A stretch of DNA of 38,621 nucleotides from a bacterium c-19 (GCA_009917405.1 QZED01000017.1:1-38621); one strand, 5' to 3'. Positions 7,574-17,102 are shown, counted from the first letter of the stretch. Notes: generated from the letters alone by a model not told the origin. A program made the numbers and translations.

Positions 7574-10147
7574 TCAACGTTCCTTTGCCACCCATTTACT
7601 GATTTCATTTACAAGAATCACACTGAATGAAAGCGCAAACACAATGAACCATGAAGAAAGCGGCAATGCAACAGTCTTCAACAATACTTGAAAAAGCGGA
7701 AGCTGTGATACCATAATTTGTAGGAATATGCTGAATACCAGTGTTAAAACCAGCCATTTATTTTTTAAGATTCCGACTTGAAATAAAGAATGCGTGCGCG
7801 AACGTAAATTTAAGGCATGGAGCAGTTGTGAAATCGATAATACCATAAAAGCCATAGTCTGCGCACATGCGACAGAGGTATTCAAGCCGTAACGGAAAGC
7901 AACCAAGGTAATTGTACCGATCAACATACCGTTCAGGATTGTAAAGATAAAGCCGCCATGTCCGAATAAGCTTTCCTTAGAATCACGCGGTTTTTCTTCC
8001 ATAATAAAGCGATCTTTGGGGTCCACGCCTAGTGCCAATGCCGGAAATGCATCGGTTACAAGATTCACCCATAAAATCTGAATGGCACTTAAGGTTGCGG
8101 CAACATTCGGCATTAATACGATTGCCAAGAATAACGCCATGATTTCACCGAGATTGCAGCTTAATAAATACAGTACCGCCTTTTGAATATTCGCATAAAT
8201 ATTTCTTCCTTCTTCCACTGCTGTCACAATCGTTGCGAAATTATCATCTGCCAAAATCATATCACTGGCTTGTTTGCACACATCAGTACCGTTTTGTCCC
8301 ATTGCGATTCCGATATCGGCGTTTTTCAAAGAAGGCGCATCATTGACTCCGTCACCGCTCATAGCGACTACCTTGTCGTTGCGCTTAAAGGCAGATACGA
8401 TACGCACCTTATGTTCGGGAGTTACCCGGGCAAATACACGTGTTGTATTTACTTTTTCGCATAATTTATCATCACTGATTTCATCTAATTCCCGACCTGT
8501 CATCACCTGCTCTTCGCTTTTCGCAATATTAAGCTGCCTTGCGATTGCTAAAGCCGTCAACGGATGATCGCCAGTAATCATCGCAACCTCAATGCCTGCT
8601 TTATGACAAGTTGCTATTGCCGCCTTCGCTTCTTCTCTGGGCGGATCGATCAATCCGACTAAGCCGATAAAAGTCATTTCACTTTCAAGATTGTTCGGAT
8701 GAGGATCGTTCAAACGACGATAAGCGAGCGCCAACACACGCAATGCAGAGGAAGACATCTTTTTCGCAGCCTCTTGAATACGCCCCTTTTCATAAGCATT
8801 TAGTTTTACAATCTGCGTTCCTGATTTAATATGAGTACAGCTGTCCAGCACACGTTCCAAGGCTCCCTTAGTATAGGCATAATACGCATTTTGAAATTGA
8901 TGCACGGTAGTCATCTTTTTTCGATTGCTGTCAAAAGCAAGCTCATTGATGCGAATGTAGCTGAGTTCCAAATCATTTTTATTCATGCCGTTATTTTGCG
9001 CAAAGGATACCAGCGCTGTTTCCGTCGGTTCTCCGAGCATTTCATCTTTTTGAACTGTCGTATTATTACAAAGCACTACGGCATGAAGCATTTCCTTATC
9101 CGGATGATCAAAGCCTTCCGCAGTCCAGCAGGATACCACATTCATTTTATTCTGTGTCAAGGTCCCTGTTTTATCACTGCATATCACACTGACAGACCCT
9201 AAAGTTTCCACCGCATGAAGCTTACGCACGATGGCATTGTTTTTAGACATAACCTGTACACCCATCGCCAATACAATCGTAACAACTGCCGGTAAACCTT
9301 CAGGAATTGCCGCAACCGCTAATGAAATAGACAGCAGTAACATATCCAGCAGATTTCTTCCCTGAATTAATGATACCGCAAACATCACAATACAAACACT
9401 CAGGCAAATAATTCCCAACACTTTAGATAAATGAGCCAAACGCACCTGAAGCGGTGTCATTTCTTCCTTTGATTCATTTAACATAGCCGCAATCTTACCG
9501 ACTTGAGAATCCATTCCCGTTCGCACTACAATTCCTCTGGCTTTCCCATATGTAACATAGGTAGACATAAAAACCATATTGCGCTGATCGGCAATCGGCA
9601 TTTCTTCATGATAAATGCACTCGGCATCTTTTTCTACCGCTTCACTTTCTCCTGTCAAGGTACTTTCCTCTACCTTTAAATTGCGACTTGCCAATAACCG
9701 CATATCGGCAGGAATATAGCGTCCGACCTCTAAGTCGACAATATCGCCGACAACAAGCTGAGATGCCTCTACCTCACGAATATAACCGTTTCTCACCACA
9801 AAAGCCTTCGGTGATGCCAATTTCTCTAATGCATCGATTGCTTTTTCGGCTTTATATTCTTGAATTAAACCGATAATCGCATTCATCACAATAACAAATA
9901 AAATAATAAAAGCATCAATAAGTTCATGCAGAAGTATTGAAACTGCCGATCCGGCGATTAGAATAATTACCATCGGGTCTTTGAACTGTTCCAAAAATAA
10001 AACAAGCAGTGATTTCTTTTTTTGTTTTTTTAATTCATTTGTACCATACATATTCCTTCTTTTACGTACTTCTTCATTACTTAAACCTTTATTGGGATCA
10101 CTGCCTAATTCTTTTAACACTTCATAAGTATTTTTACGATAACTCAT
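7574..10147 (-). CDS. P-type calcium-transporting ATPase (P2A-like)
   Basis: 857 residues. Motifs in order: N-terminal cation-ATPase domain, TGES actuator loop, PEGLP in helix 4, the phosphorylated aspartate in CSDKTGTLTQNKM, KGALE in the nucleotide domain, TGDHPLTA and GDGVNDAPSLKNADIGIAMG hinge, and LLSCNLGE plus NLVTDAFPALALG in helices 5-6. The P-E-G-L-P and N-L-V-T-D pattern is that of SERCA-type Ca2+ pumps. ATG at 10147 has GGAGG 8 bases upstream; in-frame ATGs at 10153 and 10171 are too close to or precede the Shine-Dalgarno. It exports Ca2+ (or Mn2+) from the cytoplasm. It is a single-gene unit with an inverted repeat ahead of its ribosome site. Confidence 0.92.
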   Translation of the reverse strand: MSYRKNTYEVLKELGSDPNKGLSNEEVRKRRNMYGTNELKKQKKKSLLVLFLEQFKDPMVIILIAGSAVSILLHELIDAFIILFVIVMNAIIGLIQEYKAEKAIDALEKLASPKAFVVRNGYIREVEASQLVVGDIVDLEVGRYIPADMRLLASRNLKVEESTLTGESEAVEKDAECIYHEEMPIADQRNMVFMSTYVTYGKARGIVVRTGMDSQVGKIAAMLNESKEEMTPLQVRLAHLSKVLGIICLSVCIVMFAVSLIQGRNLLDMLLLSISLAVAAIPEGLPAVVTIVLAMGVQVMSKNNAIVRKLHAVETLGSVSVICSDKTGTLTQNKMNVVSCWTAEGFDHPDKEMLHAVVLCNNTTVQKDEMLGEPTETALVSFAQNNGMNKNDLELSYIRINELAFDSNRKKMTTVHQFQNAYYAYTKGALERVLDSCTHIKSGTQIVKLNAYEKGRIQEAAKKMSSSALRVLALAYRRLNDPHPNNLESEMTFIGLVGLIDPPREEAKAAIATCHKAGIEVAMITGDHPLTALAIARQLNIAKSEEQVMTGRELDEISDDKLCEKVNTTRVFARVTPEHKVRIVSAFKRNDKVVAMSGDGVNDAPSLKNADIGIAMGQNGTDVCKQASDMILADDNFATIVTAVEEGRNIYANIQKAVLYLLSCNLGEIMALFLAIVLMPNVAATLSAIQILWVNLVTDAFPALALGVDPKDRFIMEEKPRDSKESLFGHGGFIFTILNGMLIGTITLVAFRYGLNTSVACAQTMAFMVLSISQLLHALNLRSRTHSLFQVGILKNKWLVLTLVFSIFLQIMVSQLPLFQVLLKTVALPLSSWFIVFALSFSVILVNEISKWVAKER

Positions 10148-10160
10148 ATCCATGTCCTCC

Positions 10161-10180
10161 TTACATAACACCGTATGTAA
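10161..10180 (-). promoter_or_regulatory. Inverted repeat TTACAT-N8-ATGTAA before the ATPase gene
   Basis: Perfect 6-base arms separated by 8 bases, ending right at the AAGGAGG ribosome site. It could be an operator or an RNA hairpin that covers the ribosome site. No regulator is identified. Confidence 0.35.
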
Positions 10181-10218
10181 TCTTGATTGATCCTATGACG
10201 CATTCGACAAAAGCACAT

Positions 10219-10243
10219 AAAAAAGCACATGGACTCATGTGCT
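10219..10243 (-). terminator. Terminator of the ftsA-ftsZ operon
   Basis: AGCACATG-AGTC-CATGTGCT followed by six T on the minus strand. The stem overlaps the stop codon of the 150-residue gene. Confidence 0.85.
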
Positions 10244-10694
10244 AATTGTATTGATTTGTCTTCTTATGAAGATGTAAAATATCATGAAGCAATTCACTTA
10301 ATTCATTCTCAAACGAATCTTGATTCAATCCATTATCATAGGAAAGAAACATTTCAAAATAAATACGCTGATACTGCTTCTGACTTGTATTTCCGTAAAT
10401 AACACTGCCGCTGTACGGATATAATATTTCACCGTCTTTCATATAAAAAGCTGTCGGAGTCAGGATTCCCTGCACAGTTCCCCAATCAATTACCGCAGGA
10501 CTTTGAATGAACGAAATATCACGCTTGCGGCATTGTTCCTTAAAAGCTATTGCCTCTTTATTCGCTTCGCTCGGCATCGATACTAAGATATGAGAGATAT
10601 GTTCGCGCTCACAGAAAGAAAACATACGATTTCTCATTGTTTCCAAAAACGGTGAAGCTCTTAAATAGGAATCATCGATGTAGATAAATTTCAT
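10242..10694 (-). CDS. Unknown 150-residue protein cotranscribed with ftsZ
   Basis: Begins 3 bases after the ftsZ stop, so translation is probably coupled. No family was recognised with certainty. It opens with FIYIDDSYLRASPFLETMRNR and later has GILTPTAFYMKDGEILYPYSG. That last piece looks like the cis-proline strand and following hairpin of thioredoxin-fold proteins (x-T-P-T-x-x-x-x-x-G). The CxxC of thioredoxins is absent, though single cysteines occur (FCERE, EQCRKR). No signal peptide or membrane helix is seen. A role in division is suggested only by position. Confidence 0.75.
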   Translation of the reverse strand: MKFIYIDDSYLRASPFLETMRNRMFSFCEREHISHILVSMPSEANKEAIAFKEQCRKRDISFIQSPAVIDWGTVQGILTPTAFYMKDGEILYPYSGSVIYGNTSQKQYQRIYFEMFLSYDNGLNQDSFENELSELLHDILHLHKKTNQYN

Positions 10695-10697
10695 AAT

Positions 10698-11810
10698 TTA
10701 ACGCTTAAAGAAACGTGGGATATTCCCTTCTTCTTCTTCATTATCGATGACCGGTTCCTGATAACGCGGAGTTTCGCTTTGTTTTACTGCCGCAGGAATC
10801 GACTGCGGTTGAGCAAAGCTTGCAGTTGCGGTTGCTTTCGGAACCGCTTTGATAATATTTTCCTTAGGCTGATCAAAGCCGGTCGCAATTACGGTTACGA
10901 TAATAGAATCGCCGAGCTTTTCGTTAATCGCAACACCGAAGATCGCATCAATATCATTTCCGGCTGCCTCTCTTACCAACGCCATTGCATCTTCGGCATC
11001 AAACAGCGTGATACTTTCTCCGCCGGTAATATTCACAATCGCATTTCGTGCGCCGGTAATCTGTGCTTCCAAAAGCGGTGACTGTATTGCTTTTTCTGCT
11101 GCAGCACGCGCCTTGTCTTCACCTTCTGCCATACCGATACCGATTAAGGCACTTCCCTGATTTTCCATAATTGTTTTCACATCGGCAAAGTCTAAGTTAA
11201 TTAGAGCCGGTACAGCAATCAAGTCAGTAATTGTTTGAACACCTTGGCGCAATACATTATCAGCTGCTTGGAACGCTTCTACCAACGGCTTTCTGCCGAT
11301 CACTTCAATCAAATTATTATTGGAAACGATAATCATAGAATCTACGTATTCACGAAGTTCTGCAAGACCGCTGTCCGCAGACAACAGACGTTTTTTTCCT
11401 TCAAAGGTAAACGGCTTTGTAACAATCGCAACCGTTAATGCCCCTTCTTCTTTCGCAATCTTCGCAAATAACGGAGCTGCACCAGTTCCGGTACCGCCGC
11501 CTAATCCGGCTGTGATAAATACCATGTCACTGCCTTTGATTGCTTCTCTGATTTCGCTTTCGTTTTCTTGTGCGGCACGACGTCCCACTTCAGGATCGGC
11601 ACCTGCTCCCAAACCTTTGGTAATTTCTCTGCCTAAAATGATTTTATTTTCAACGGGAGATTGATTCAGTACTTGAAGATCGGTGTTCGCTACATAAAAT
11701 TCAACACCCTTGACACCTTCGGAAACCATGCGATTTACCGCATTGCAGCCACCGCCGCCGATCCCGAATACTTTAATTTTAGCCACCTGTTCAAATTGTA
11801 AATCACTCAT
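10698..11810 (-). CDS. ftsZ: Cell division GTPase FtsZ
   Basis: 370 residues, normal FtsZ length. The N-terminal [17 protein letters not shown] and the tubulin signature [12 protein letters not shown] (GTP binding) are present, as are the T7 loop residues NLDFADV. It polymerises into the Z-ring at midcell. The last residues GNIPRFFKR form the short C-terminal peptide that contacts FtsA and other partners, after a Pro/Gln-rich linker. GAGGAAAG precedes the start. It lies 25 bases after ftsA; the usual murein and division genes of the dcw cluster are not next to them in this window. Confidence 0.98.
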   Translation of the reverse strand: MSDLQFEQVAKIKVFGIGGGGCNAVNRMVSEGVKGVEFYVANTDLQVLNQSPVENKIILGREITKGLGAGADPEVGRRAAQENESEIREAIKGSDMVFITAGLGGGTGTGAAPLFAKIAKEEGALTVAIVTKPFTFEGKKRLLSADSGLAELREYVDSMIIVSNNNLIEVIGRKPLVEAFQAADNVLRQGVQTITDLIAVPALINLDFADVKTIMENQGSALIGIGMAEGEDKARAAAEKAIQSPLLEAQITGARNAIVNITGGESITLFDAEDAMALVREAAGNDIDAIFGVAINEKLGDSIIVTVIATGFDQPKENIIKAVPKATATASFAQPQSIPAAVKQSETPRYQEPVIDNEEEEGNIPRFFKR

Positions 11811-11835
11811 ATTTACTCTTTCCTCGCTCTCTTAT

Positions 11836-13089
11836 CTATTTGTCGCTTAACAGCATACTCTTAAGTTTTTTGGTAAAGCCGCTTTCATCATCTACAGTTG
11901 TTTTATTCGCGCACTCTACTGATTTTTCTACATCTCGCTGGTCGCAGCTTGTGCGCTCATCCTTCCGCACCGCAAGCTGTGATTTCCAGTTATAGAATAG
12001 ACCTAAGCAAGTAACCAAACCACAATCTCTTGCCCCGATGGTTTGAGGAACATATACTTGAGATTGCGCATTCAATTCCCTGGCCATTTTTTCAATTTCT
12101 TGAATTTCTAAGCCTTCTCCGGTTAAGATATAGCGTACATTACCACTGTCTATAATCGGCTGACATGTTTCATTAATCAATTTGATCCATTCATTGATCG
12201 GATCTATCACACATTTATAGACATCGCGTTCACTGATCTGCCGAGATGTCCCCGCTTCCGACCAAATATATACCGTGGAATCACCGACTTCTTTTTCTTC
12301 CAATGCACAAGTATTTTGAATTAAGCGAAACCCTACATCAATCGGAAGATTATACTTATCCTTCAATGGTGACAACCAATTTCCGTATCCGCTGTCCAAT
12401 ACTTCACAGTTTACAAGTTTACCATGCGTAAATAAAGAAAGTGTTGTATTTTGTCGTTCCAAATCAATTAAGACCACATATTTATCCACAGTCTGTTCAA
12501 AGATTGCAGCTTCTTCGGCAATCGCATAGGAATCTAAACAAATGTCAATGATTTCCAATCCCGACTTTTCCGCACAGCGTGCATAAGAATAGACTATTTC
12601 TTTATTGGCGAACAACAAGTCAATATTCATCGTTAATACGTCACATACCTCATTTAAAGGCATCTTTCGTGAAGTAATACCATTTGTTATGTATTTAATA
12701 CAGCCGATATTTACAAGCTCTAAATCTTGATCAGGCTTATATGAAATCGCTTCATTGATACCGCCTTGGATATGTGATAAACGAACACGCTTACTGCCGT
12801 CTTCAACAAAAACATTTACTTTTTTATTAAAACGAGTAACATCGATCGATGGTATTGCCAACAATACTCTCTCAATTCGATATCCCAACACAGTAGAGGC
12901 ATTTTGTACCGCCTTCATCACCGCATTTACAATATTTTGTTCGTCAACAACAACCTTGTTGATAATACCAGTTGTTTTTACTCGCTCGACACGCAATATA
13001 TTGAATCTTGTCTCATGAAATTCACCGACGACAAGTCGTACTTCATGATCCGCAATTTCCAGTGCCGCGAATATTTGTTTGCGCTTCAT
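11836..13089 (-). CDS. ftsA: Cell division protein FtsA (divergent)
   Basis: 417 residues. An actin-like ATPase that tethers FtsZ to the membrane. Visible: phosphate-1 region ALEIADHEVRLVVGEF, a 1C domain with GYRIERVLLAIPS, the phosphate-2 region VVLIDLERQNTTLSLF, and the adenosine motif YILTGEGLEIQ. Sequence is clearly diverged: the standard LDIGTSKV, VDIGGGTTD and LTGG forms are altered (for example DLERQNTT in place of the DIGGGTT type). The C-terminal FTKKLKSMLLSDK can form the amphipathic membrane helix. Gene order ftsA-ftsZ supports the name. AAGGGGG stands 12 bases before the ATG. Confidence 0.92.
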   Translation of the reverse strand: MKRKQIFAALEIADHEVRLVVGEFHETRFNILRVERVKTTGIINKVVVDEQNIVNAVMKAVQNASTVLGYRIERVLLAIPSIDVTRFNKKVNVFVEDGSKRVRLSHIQGGINEAISYKPDQDLELVNIGCIKYITNGITSRKMPLNEVCDVLTMNIDLLFANKEIVYSYARCAEKSGLEIIDICLDSYAIAEEAAIFEQTVDKYVVLIDLERQNTTLSLFTHGKLVNCEVLDSGYGNWLSPLKDKYNLPIDVGFRLIQNTCALEEKEVGDSTVYIWSEAGTSRQISERDVYKCVIDPINEWIKLINETCQPIIDSGNVRYILTGEGLEIQEIEKMARELNAQSQVYVPQTIGARDCGLVTCLGLFYNWKSQLAVRKDERTSCDQRDVEKSVECANKTTVDDESGFTKKLKSMLLSDK

Positions 13090-13126
13090 AAGGTTTAAAC
13101 CCCCTTACATCACTTTTATCTATATA

Positions 13127-13155
13127 ATAATACCATAATTTAAAGACTTTAAAAA
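13127..13155 (-). promoter_or_regulatory. Possible ftsA promoter
   Basis: TATTAT at 13127-13132 (minus strand) preceded by TGG gives an extended -10. A weak TTTTTA -35 lies 17 bases upstream. Confidence 0.4.
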
Positions 13156-13227
13156 CACCTAAATAAAAAAAGAAAGCTTTTTTTCACTTTTTCTTTAGTC
13201 AACAGGCTTTGTATACCCTGTTTCATC

Positions 13228-13259
13228 AAAAAAAGGGTAATCATTTTTCATGATTACCC
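13228..13259 (-). terminator. Terminator of the glucosaminidase operon
   Basis: GGGTAATCAT-GAAAA-ATGATTACCC followed by seven T (minus strand). The stem overlaps the stop codon at 13254. Confidence 0.9.
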
Positions 13260-14807
13260 GTTATGCTCATCATCGTTTTCATCAAACAAATGCTGTTCAT
13301 CATCATAAGGCTTCATATGAAGAGTATGCTCTGCATTCATCGGTTCATATTTCCACGAATCGAAAGGTTCAACTTCTTCTTCAAGTTTCTCCTCATGCTT
13401 CGTTGCTCGTGCTTCTTTTGTCTTCTTTGAAGTCGGCTCGATTACAGCCTTACGCTTTTTCTTTTTCAGTATCAGAACCAGCAATAATAACACCAGTGTA
13501 AGCACATTTGTTCCTGCCAGAACGATCAAAACAATCATTCTTAGCTTCATATCTTCATTTAACTGATCATAATCAGTTTGCTTCACCGCAGCCTGATCAC
13601 TGTAAAGCTGTAATGTATTTTCGCTTTTCTCATAAAGGTAATAATGCATTTTCCCTCGATCATCCATCAAATACAACAGCACGTAATTTTCAAACTCTTT
13701 ATCCTGAAATATCCATCCGTTGAACTTAAGTGAATCTACTTCAACTTCACCGAAAAGCATACCTGTACGCGTATGTAATTCCTTAGGGATATCAATGATC
13801 GCAACCTGACGCCCTAATAACGCGATCGGCTTGTACAGCGATGTGATCATTTTACTACCTTCATCATATAGATAAAAATTCTTTTCGTTCTTATCGTCAA
13901 TCATATAAATAATAGTAAGATTAGACAGATTACTGTGCCATGCTTCTACATTCTTGCCTTCCAACGAAACCATTGTCTTCTCAAATGTATCAGGTATTTG
14001 TGCATCACCGGTATTTTTCACAACACCCAGCTTTTTGCCGTTATACTGAACAAATACATCCGGTGATTCATCAACCATTGCCTTTATCATATATTTTTTT
14101 ACGGTTCCGTCTTCAGCTGTTACACTGATCGTTATTTCGTTGTTTCCCGGTTTCAAAGATATTTCTCCGGTACCGCTGACAGTCGCCGATTCATCTTGCG
14201 CAACTGCCTGTACGGTCAGTGAAGTAACATTTTTTTCCAAAACTACTGTATAATTTGTTTTATCAGATGAAAATTCAGGAGACAGTGTTCCTTTTGATAT
14301 ACTTAATGATTTTAAATCGGCATTACTTGATTTTGGTTCTTCAGGTGTCTCTTGATTGATATCTGGTGTCTCATAGGTCGGAGTATTATAGGATGGAGAA
14401 TTATCTCCATTGCCTGAATAATCACCGTTTCCCGTGTTACCACCGCTGTTATCAGGGGGACTTACCGGTGCTGTGATATTCACGGTGGTACTTCCCAATG
14501 TAACTCCGCTTGCATCTTTCATTTCAGCAACATCTGTCGCATCTCCAGTCACAAAAGTTATTGTAGCAGTTCCAGCACTGCCTGCTTTAGCTGTGGCAGT
14601 CAATGTTTTTCCACGATCACACCAATTATCATTACTGATTAGCGATGCATTAGACGCAGAAACATTAACGCTTCCTTCAATATTACCACACGTCGCCGTC
14701 GCAGTAAATGTATCACCAGGAGCGACACTGACTGCTTTAATCGTTAAAGCTGTAAACAAGAACAATCCCATTGAAACAATACATAATTGGTTCAATCGCT
14801 TTTCCAT
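13254..14807 (-). CDS. Membrane-anchored extracellular protein with Ig-like and cadherin-like beta-sandwich domains
   Basis: 517 residues. Order: signal segment (about 7-25); an Ig- or cohesin-like beta domain (about 28-113) with a Cys40/Cys63 pair; a Gly/Asn/Ser/Pro linker (114-160); a cadherin-like beta-sandwich domain (LKSLSISKGTLSPEFSSDKT... GNNEITISVTAEDGTVKKYMI, about 165-243); a further extracellular part with two similar segments (IIYMIDDKNEKNFYLYDEGSKM and LLYLMDDRGKMHYYLYEKS); one membrane helix (about 422-448); a basic stop-transfer run KKKKRK; an acidic cytoplasmic tail of about 65 residues. Its start codon lies 17 bases after the dockerin enzyme stop, with AAAGGA between. I infer a cell-surface partner or anchor for that enzyme. 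A true cohesin is usually longer than the N-terminal domain here. Confidence 0.85.
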   Translation of the reverse strand: MEKRLNQLCIVSMGLFLFTALTIKAVSVAPGDTFTATATCGNIEGSVNVSASNASLISNDNWCDRGKTLTATAKAGSAGTATITFVTGDATDVAEMKDASGVTLGSTTVNITAPVSPPDNSGGNTGNGDYSGNGDNSPSYNTPTYETPDINQETPEEPKSSNADLKSLSISKGTLSPEFSSDKTNYTVVLEKNVTSLTVQAVAQDESATVSGTGEISLKPGNNEITISVTAEDGTVKKYMIKAMVDESPDVFVQYNGKKLGVVKNTGDAQIPDTFEKTMVSLEGKNVEAWHSNLSNLTIIYMIDDKNEKNFYLYDEGSKMITSLYKPIALLGRQVAIIDIPKELHTRTGMLFGEVEVDSLKFNGWIFQDKEFENYVLLYLMDDRGKMHYYLYEKSENTLQLYSDQAAVKQTDYDQLNEDMKLRMIVLIVLAGTNVLTLVLLLLVLILKKKKRKAVIEPTSKKTKEARATKHEEKLEEEVEPFDSWKYEPMNAEHTLHMKPYDDEQHLFDENDDEHNG

Positions 14808-14823
14808 TCTGTTAAATTCCTTT

Positions 14824-16731
14824 CTAGTTTAGTAATTGAATCCCTAAAATATGATTTTTTATCATTACATAATCCATAGAAGATATTTTTCCATCCTTAT
14901 TCACATCAGCCGCCTTAGCACTAGATCCCTTTAATGTACTGATTTTCAAAATATGGTTTTTTATCAATACATAATCCATAGAACTGATTTTATTATCCCC
15001 GTTCACATCCCCCGGCTTATAAGTTTCCTCGGGCTGTTCAGGTTTTGGCGCAGTACCACCGCTTGTGCCACTATTGTTGCTGTTACCATTATTATAGGGA
15101 AGCAACTTCACATATTCACCGGAAACATATCCGTACATTTTGTTAAAATCATAAACATAAGTTCCCTGTGTACTGCTTGTGCGATCGTTATTTAAAGTCG
15201 GATCGCTTTGAATTTTGTACCAAACATTATTATTGTTAATACTCTGTCCCGTTACCTTTTCTTTGATCAATACCGGGTAGTTTCCGATATTTTTCGTATT
15301 ATACAAAGCTACAGAAGAGCTATTGGCATCTTTTCTGATCTGTAGATTTGTCATTTTTTCAACAATTCCAATTTGATATTTGCCGTAATCCTTTTTGTTA
15401 TTCTTTTGCGATACGATATTGGCAATCGCCGCTGCTTTTTCACCCCAATAAGGATCTGATGCATATTTGACATTCATACCGCTTCCCTTATCGCCTAAAT
15501 GTCCGCCGTAATAACGCCCTGAATAATCCTTAGGGTCCAAATATCCGTCTGAGATAAAATCTCTGGCATGATGCGCTACACTGTCCGCCGGTGTATTGTA
15601 TTTATTAGCATTACCGCCCGGATTATAATCAGTTGCATTATGACCGAAGATATTATTTTTTTCATTGGCAATTTTGCTGGTTCCCCACGCAGATTCATTT
15701 GCCGCAACTCCATACATCAACAGTGCATTCGCCCCGTATTTATTCTGATTGCTGATAAAAGCCGAGCCGAGATTGAGCATCTTGCTGTCAAAATCAACCA
15801 TTCCTTTGGTATAGTTATCTAACTGCTGTGCCGTAAAATCTGTTTTACTGCGGTGTGATAAAAATTGAAAATAATTATAATACGGGTCATCAGGATTAAT
15901 AGAATGCTCATACGTATTCTTTTTATAATCGTCGATCATCTTTTCATAAGAAGTATAAAAATAATGTCCATCATAACTAAAATATACGACATTGGATTTC
16001 ATATAATCCGGTTTTAAACCGACATTGATTGCACTGGAATAATACGGTGAAGTCAAATCCACATGGATATAATGACGAATGATTCCGTTTTCTACACGAT
16101 AAAAACCTACATATACATCATCGCCATAATCACGGACGATGACCTCTCCGGCATTCACACAACCTTCAACACCTGCCATACGAAATTTTATCTTACTTTT
16201 ATCTGTGGAACAGTAGCCTAAAAAAGCTGCATCAGCACCTGTTGAACCGTTGATATAACCAGTATAGCCGGTTAAAGTTTCTGTATAAGTCGTATTTTGA
16301 TTTGATGGCTTGGTATGGAAATCAACTACGCCGTATTTAATTTTAGAATAGTCTGTTTTCGCAACCACTTTGGTACCACCCGCTGTTCGCAGCATTCTGC
16401 GACGGTTTACGCTTGCGGCTGCATCTTCATAATTATCAAAAGATGCAATCGTTGTTTCCTCATTACCAAAAGTCAGGACAACATCAAAAGAATCGGCACT
16501 CTCCATCTTTTCCTGTTCTAGTTCCTGTGGATCCACCTCAGGTACTTTAATCATTGTTATATTTCCGTCCGCATCCATTGCTGGATATTCATAATATTCC
16601 CCGTCACTGTTCAGTAAATCGTTCTCTGTATTTGATTGAAATTCATCCTGTTCACTTGCATTCACTGCAACCGAAACATTCATACCTAAACAAGAGATAA
16701 GGAATAACATTAATATTTTTTGCATTTTCAT
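14824..16731 (-). CDS. Secreted N-acetylglucosaminidase with SH3 and dockerin type I domains
   Basis: 635 residues. Signal peptide 1-25. The glucosaminidase (GH73-type) domain spans about 305-445 with GVAANESAWGTSKIANEKNN, where Glu346 is the likely catalytic acid, and a NIFGHNA turn. An SH3-like domain covers about 455-545. After a Gly/Asn/Ser linker comes a dockerin type I repeat pair: GDVNGDNKISSMDYVLIKNH and ADVNKDGKISSMDYVMIKNH (about 574-632), with the D-x-N-x-D-x-x calcium loops. It should cleave the glycan strand of peptidoglycan outside the cell. A dockerin normally plugs into a cohesin on another protein. Promoter TTGCTT-17-TATAAT lies upstream. It is the first gene of a two-gene operon. 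Confidence 0.92.
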   Translation of the reverse strand: MKMQKILMLFLISCLGMNVSVAVNASEQDEFQSNTENDLLNSDGEYYEYPAMDADGNITMIKVPEVDPQELEQEKMESADSFDVVLTFGNEETTIASFDNYEDAAASVNRRRMLRTAGGTKVVAKTDYSKIKYGVVDFHTKPSNQNTTYTETLTGYTGYINGSTGADAAFLGYCSTDKSKIKFRMAGVEGCVNAGEVIVRDYGDDVYVGFYRVENGIIRHYIHVDLTSPYYSSAINVGLKPDYMKSNVVYFSYDGHYFYTSYEKMIDDYKKNTYEHSINPDDPYYNYFQFLSHRSKTDFTAQQLDNYTKGMVDFDSKMLNLGSAFISNQNKYGANALLMYGVAANESAWGTSKIANEKNNIFGHNATDYNPGGNANKYNTPADSVAHHARDFISDGYLDPKDYSGRYYGGHLGDKGSGMNVKYASDPYWGEKAAAIANIVSQKNNKKDYGKYQIGIVEKMTNLQIRKDANSSSVALYNTKNIGNYPVLIKEKVTGQSINNNNVWYKIQSDPTLNNDRTSSTQGTYVYDFNKMYGYVSGEYVKLLPYNNGNSNNSGTSGGTAPKPEQPEETYKPGDVNGDNKISSMDYVLIKNHILKISTLKGSSAKAADVNKDGKISSMDYVMIKNHILGIQLLN

Positions 16732-16772
16732 GACAATCCCTCTTATCTTTATTTCTTTTCAGATACGGTATC

Positions 16773-16801
16773 ATTATAACCCACATTTTCAAAAAAAGCA
16801 A
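16773..16801 (-). promoter_or_regulatory. Promoter of the glucosaminidase operon
   Basis: Minus strand: TTGCTT (16796-16801), 17-base spacer, TATAAT (16773-16778), 42 bases before the ATG. Confidence 0.65.
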
Positions 16802-17073
16802 TTTTTAAAATGTATTCCCAGTATTTACATTCTGCTTTTGTGACAGATGATGATACGGATTTTTATTTAGTCGTGAATTTCAATAAAAAAAATCACTGTT
16901 TCTCTTCTTTTCACATATTAATTCAAGCATTTATACATTCAAATCATATGCAATAAATCAAACATCATTTAGATAATCACACATGATTGATCGATAAAAA
17001 GTATTAAAAATCATATACAAGCGTACTAATTCACAGCCAGATACATCTTTTCAAAGGTTTTAAAACTTTTTTC
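16802..17073. other. Intergenic gap between divergent promoters
   Basis: AT-rich sequence between the glucosaminidase promoter (minus) and the rpmB promoter (plus). I see no gene, no strong hairpin and no repeat in it. Confidence 0.6.
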
Positions 17074-17102
17074 TTGTAATTTCTTAAAAGAAATGCTATC
17101 AT
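17074..17102 (+). promoter_or_regulatory. rpmB promoter
   Basis: TTGTAA (17074-17079), 17-base spacer, TATCAT (17097-17102), followed by the rpmB ribosome site. Confidence 0.75.

Noticed and set aside
13254-14832. Calling the N-terminal domain of the beta-sandwich protein a cohesin
   Set aside because: It is about 85 residues, shorter than cohesins (about 140), and the diagnostic pattern is not clear; kept only as a hypothesis.
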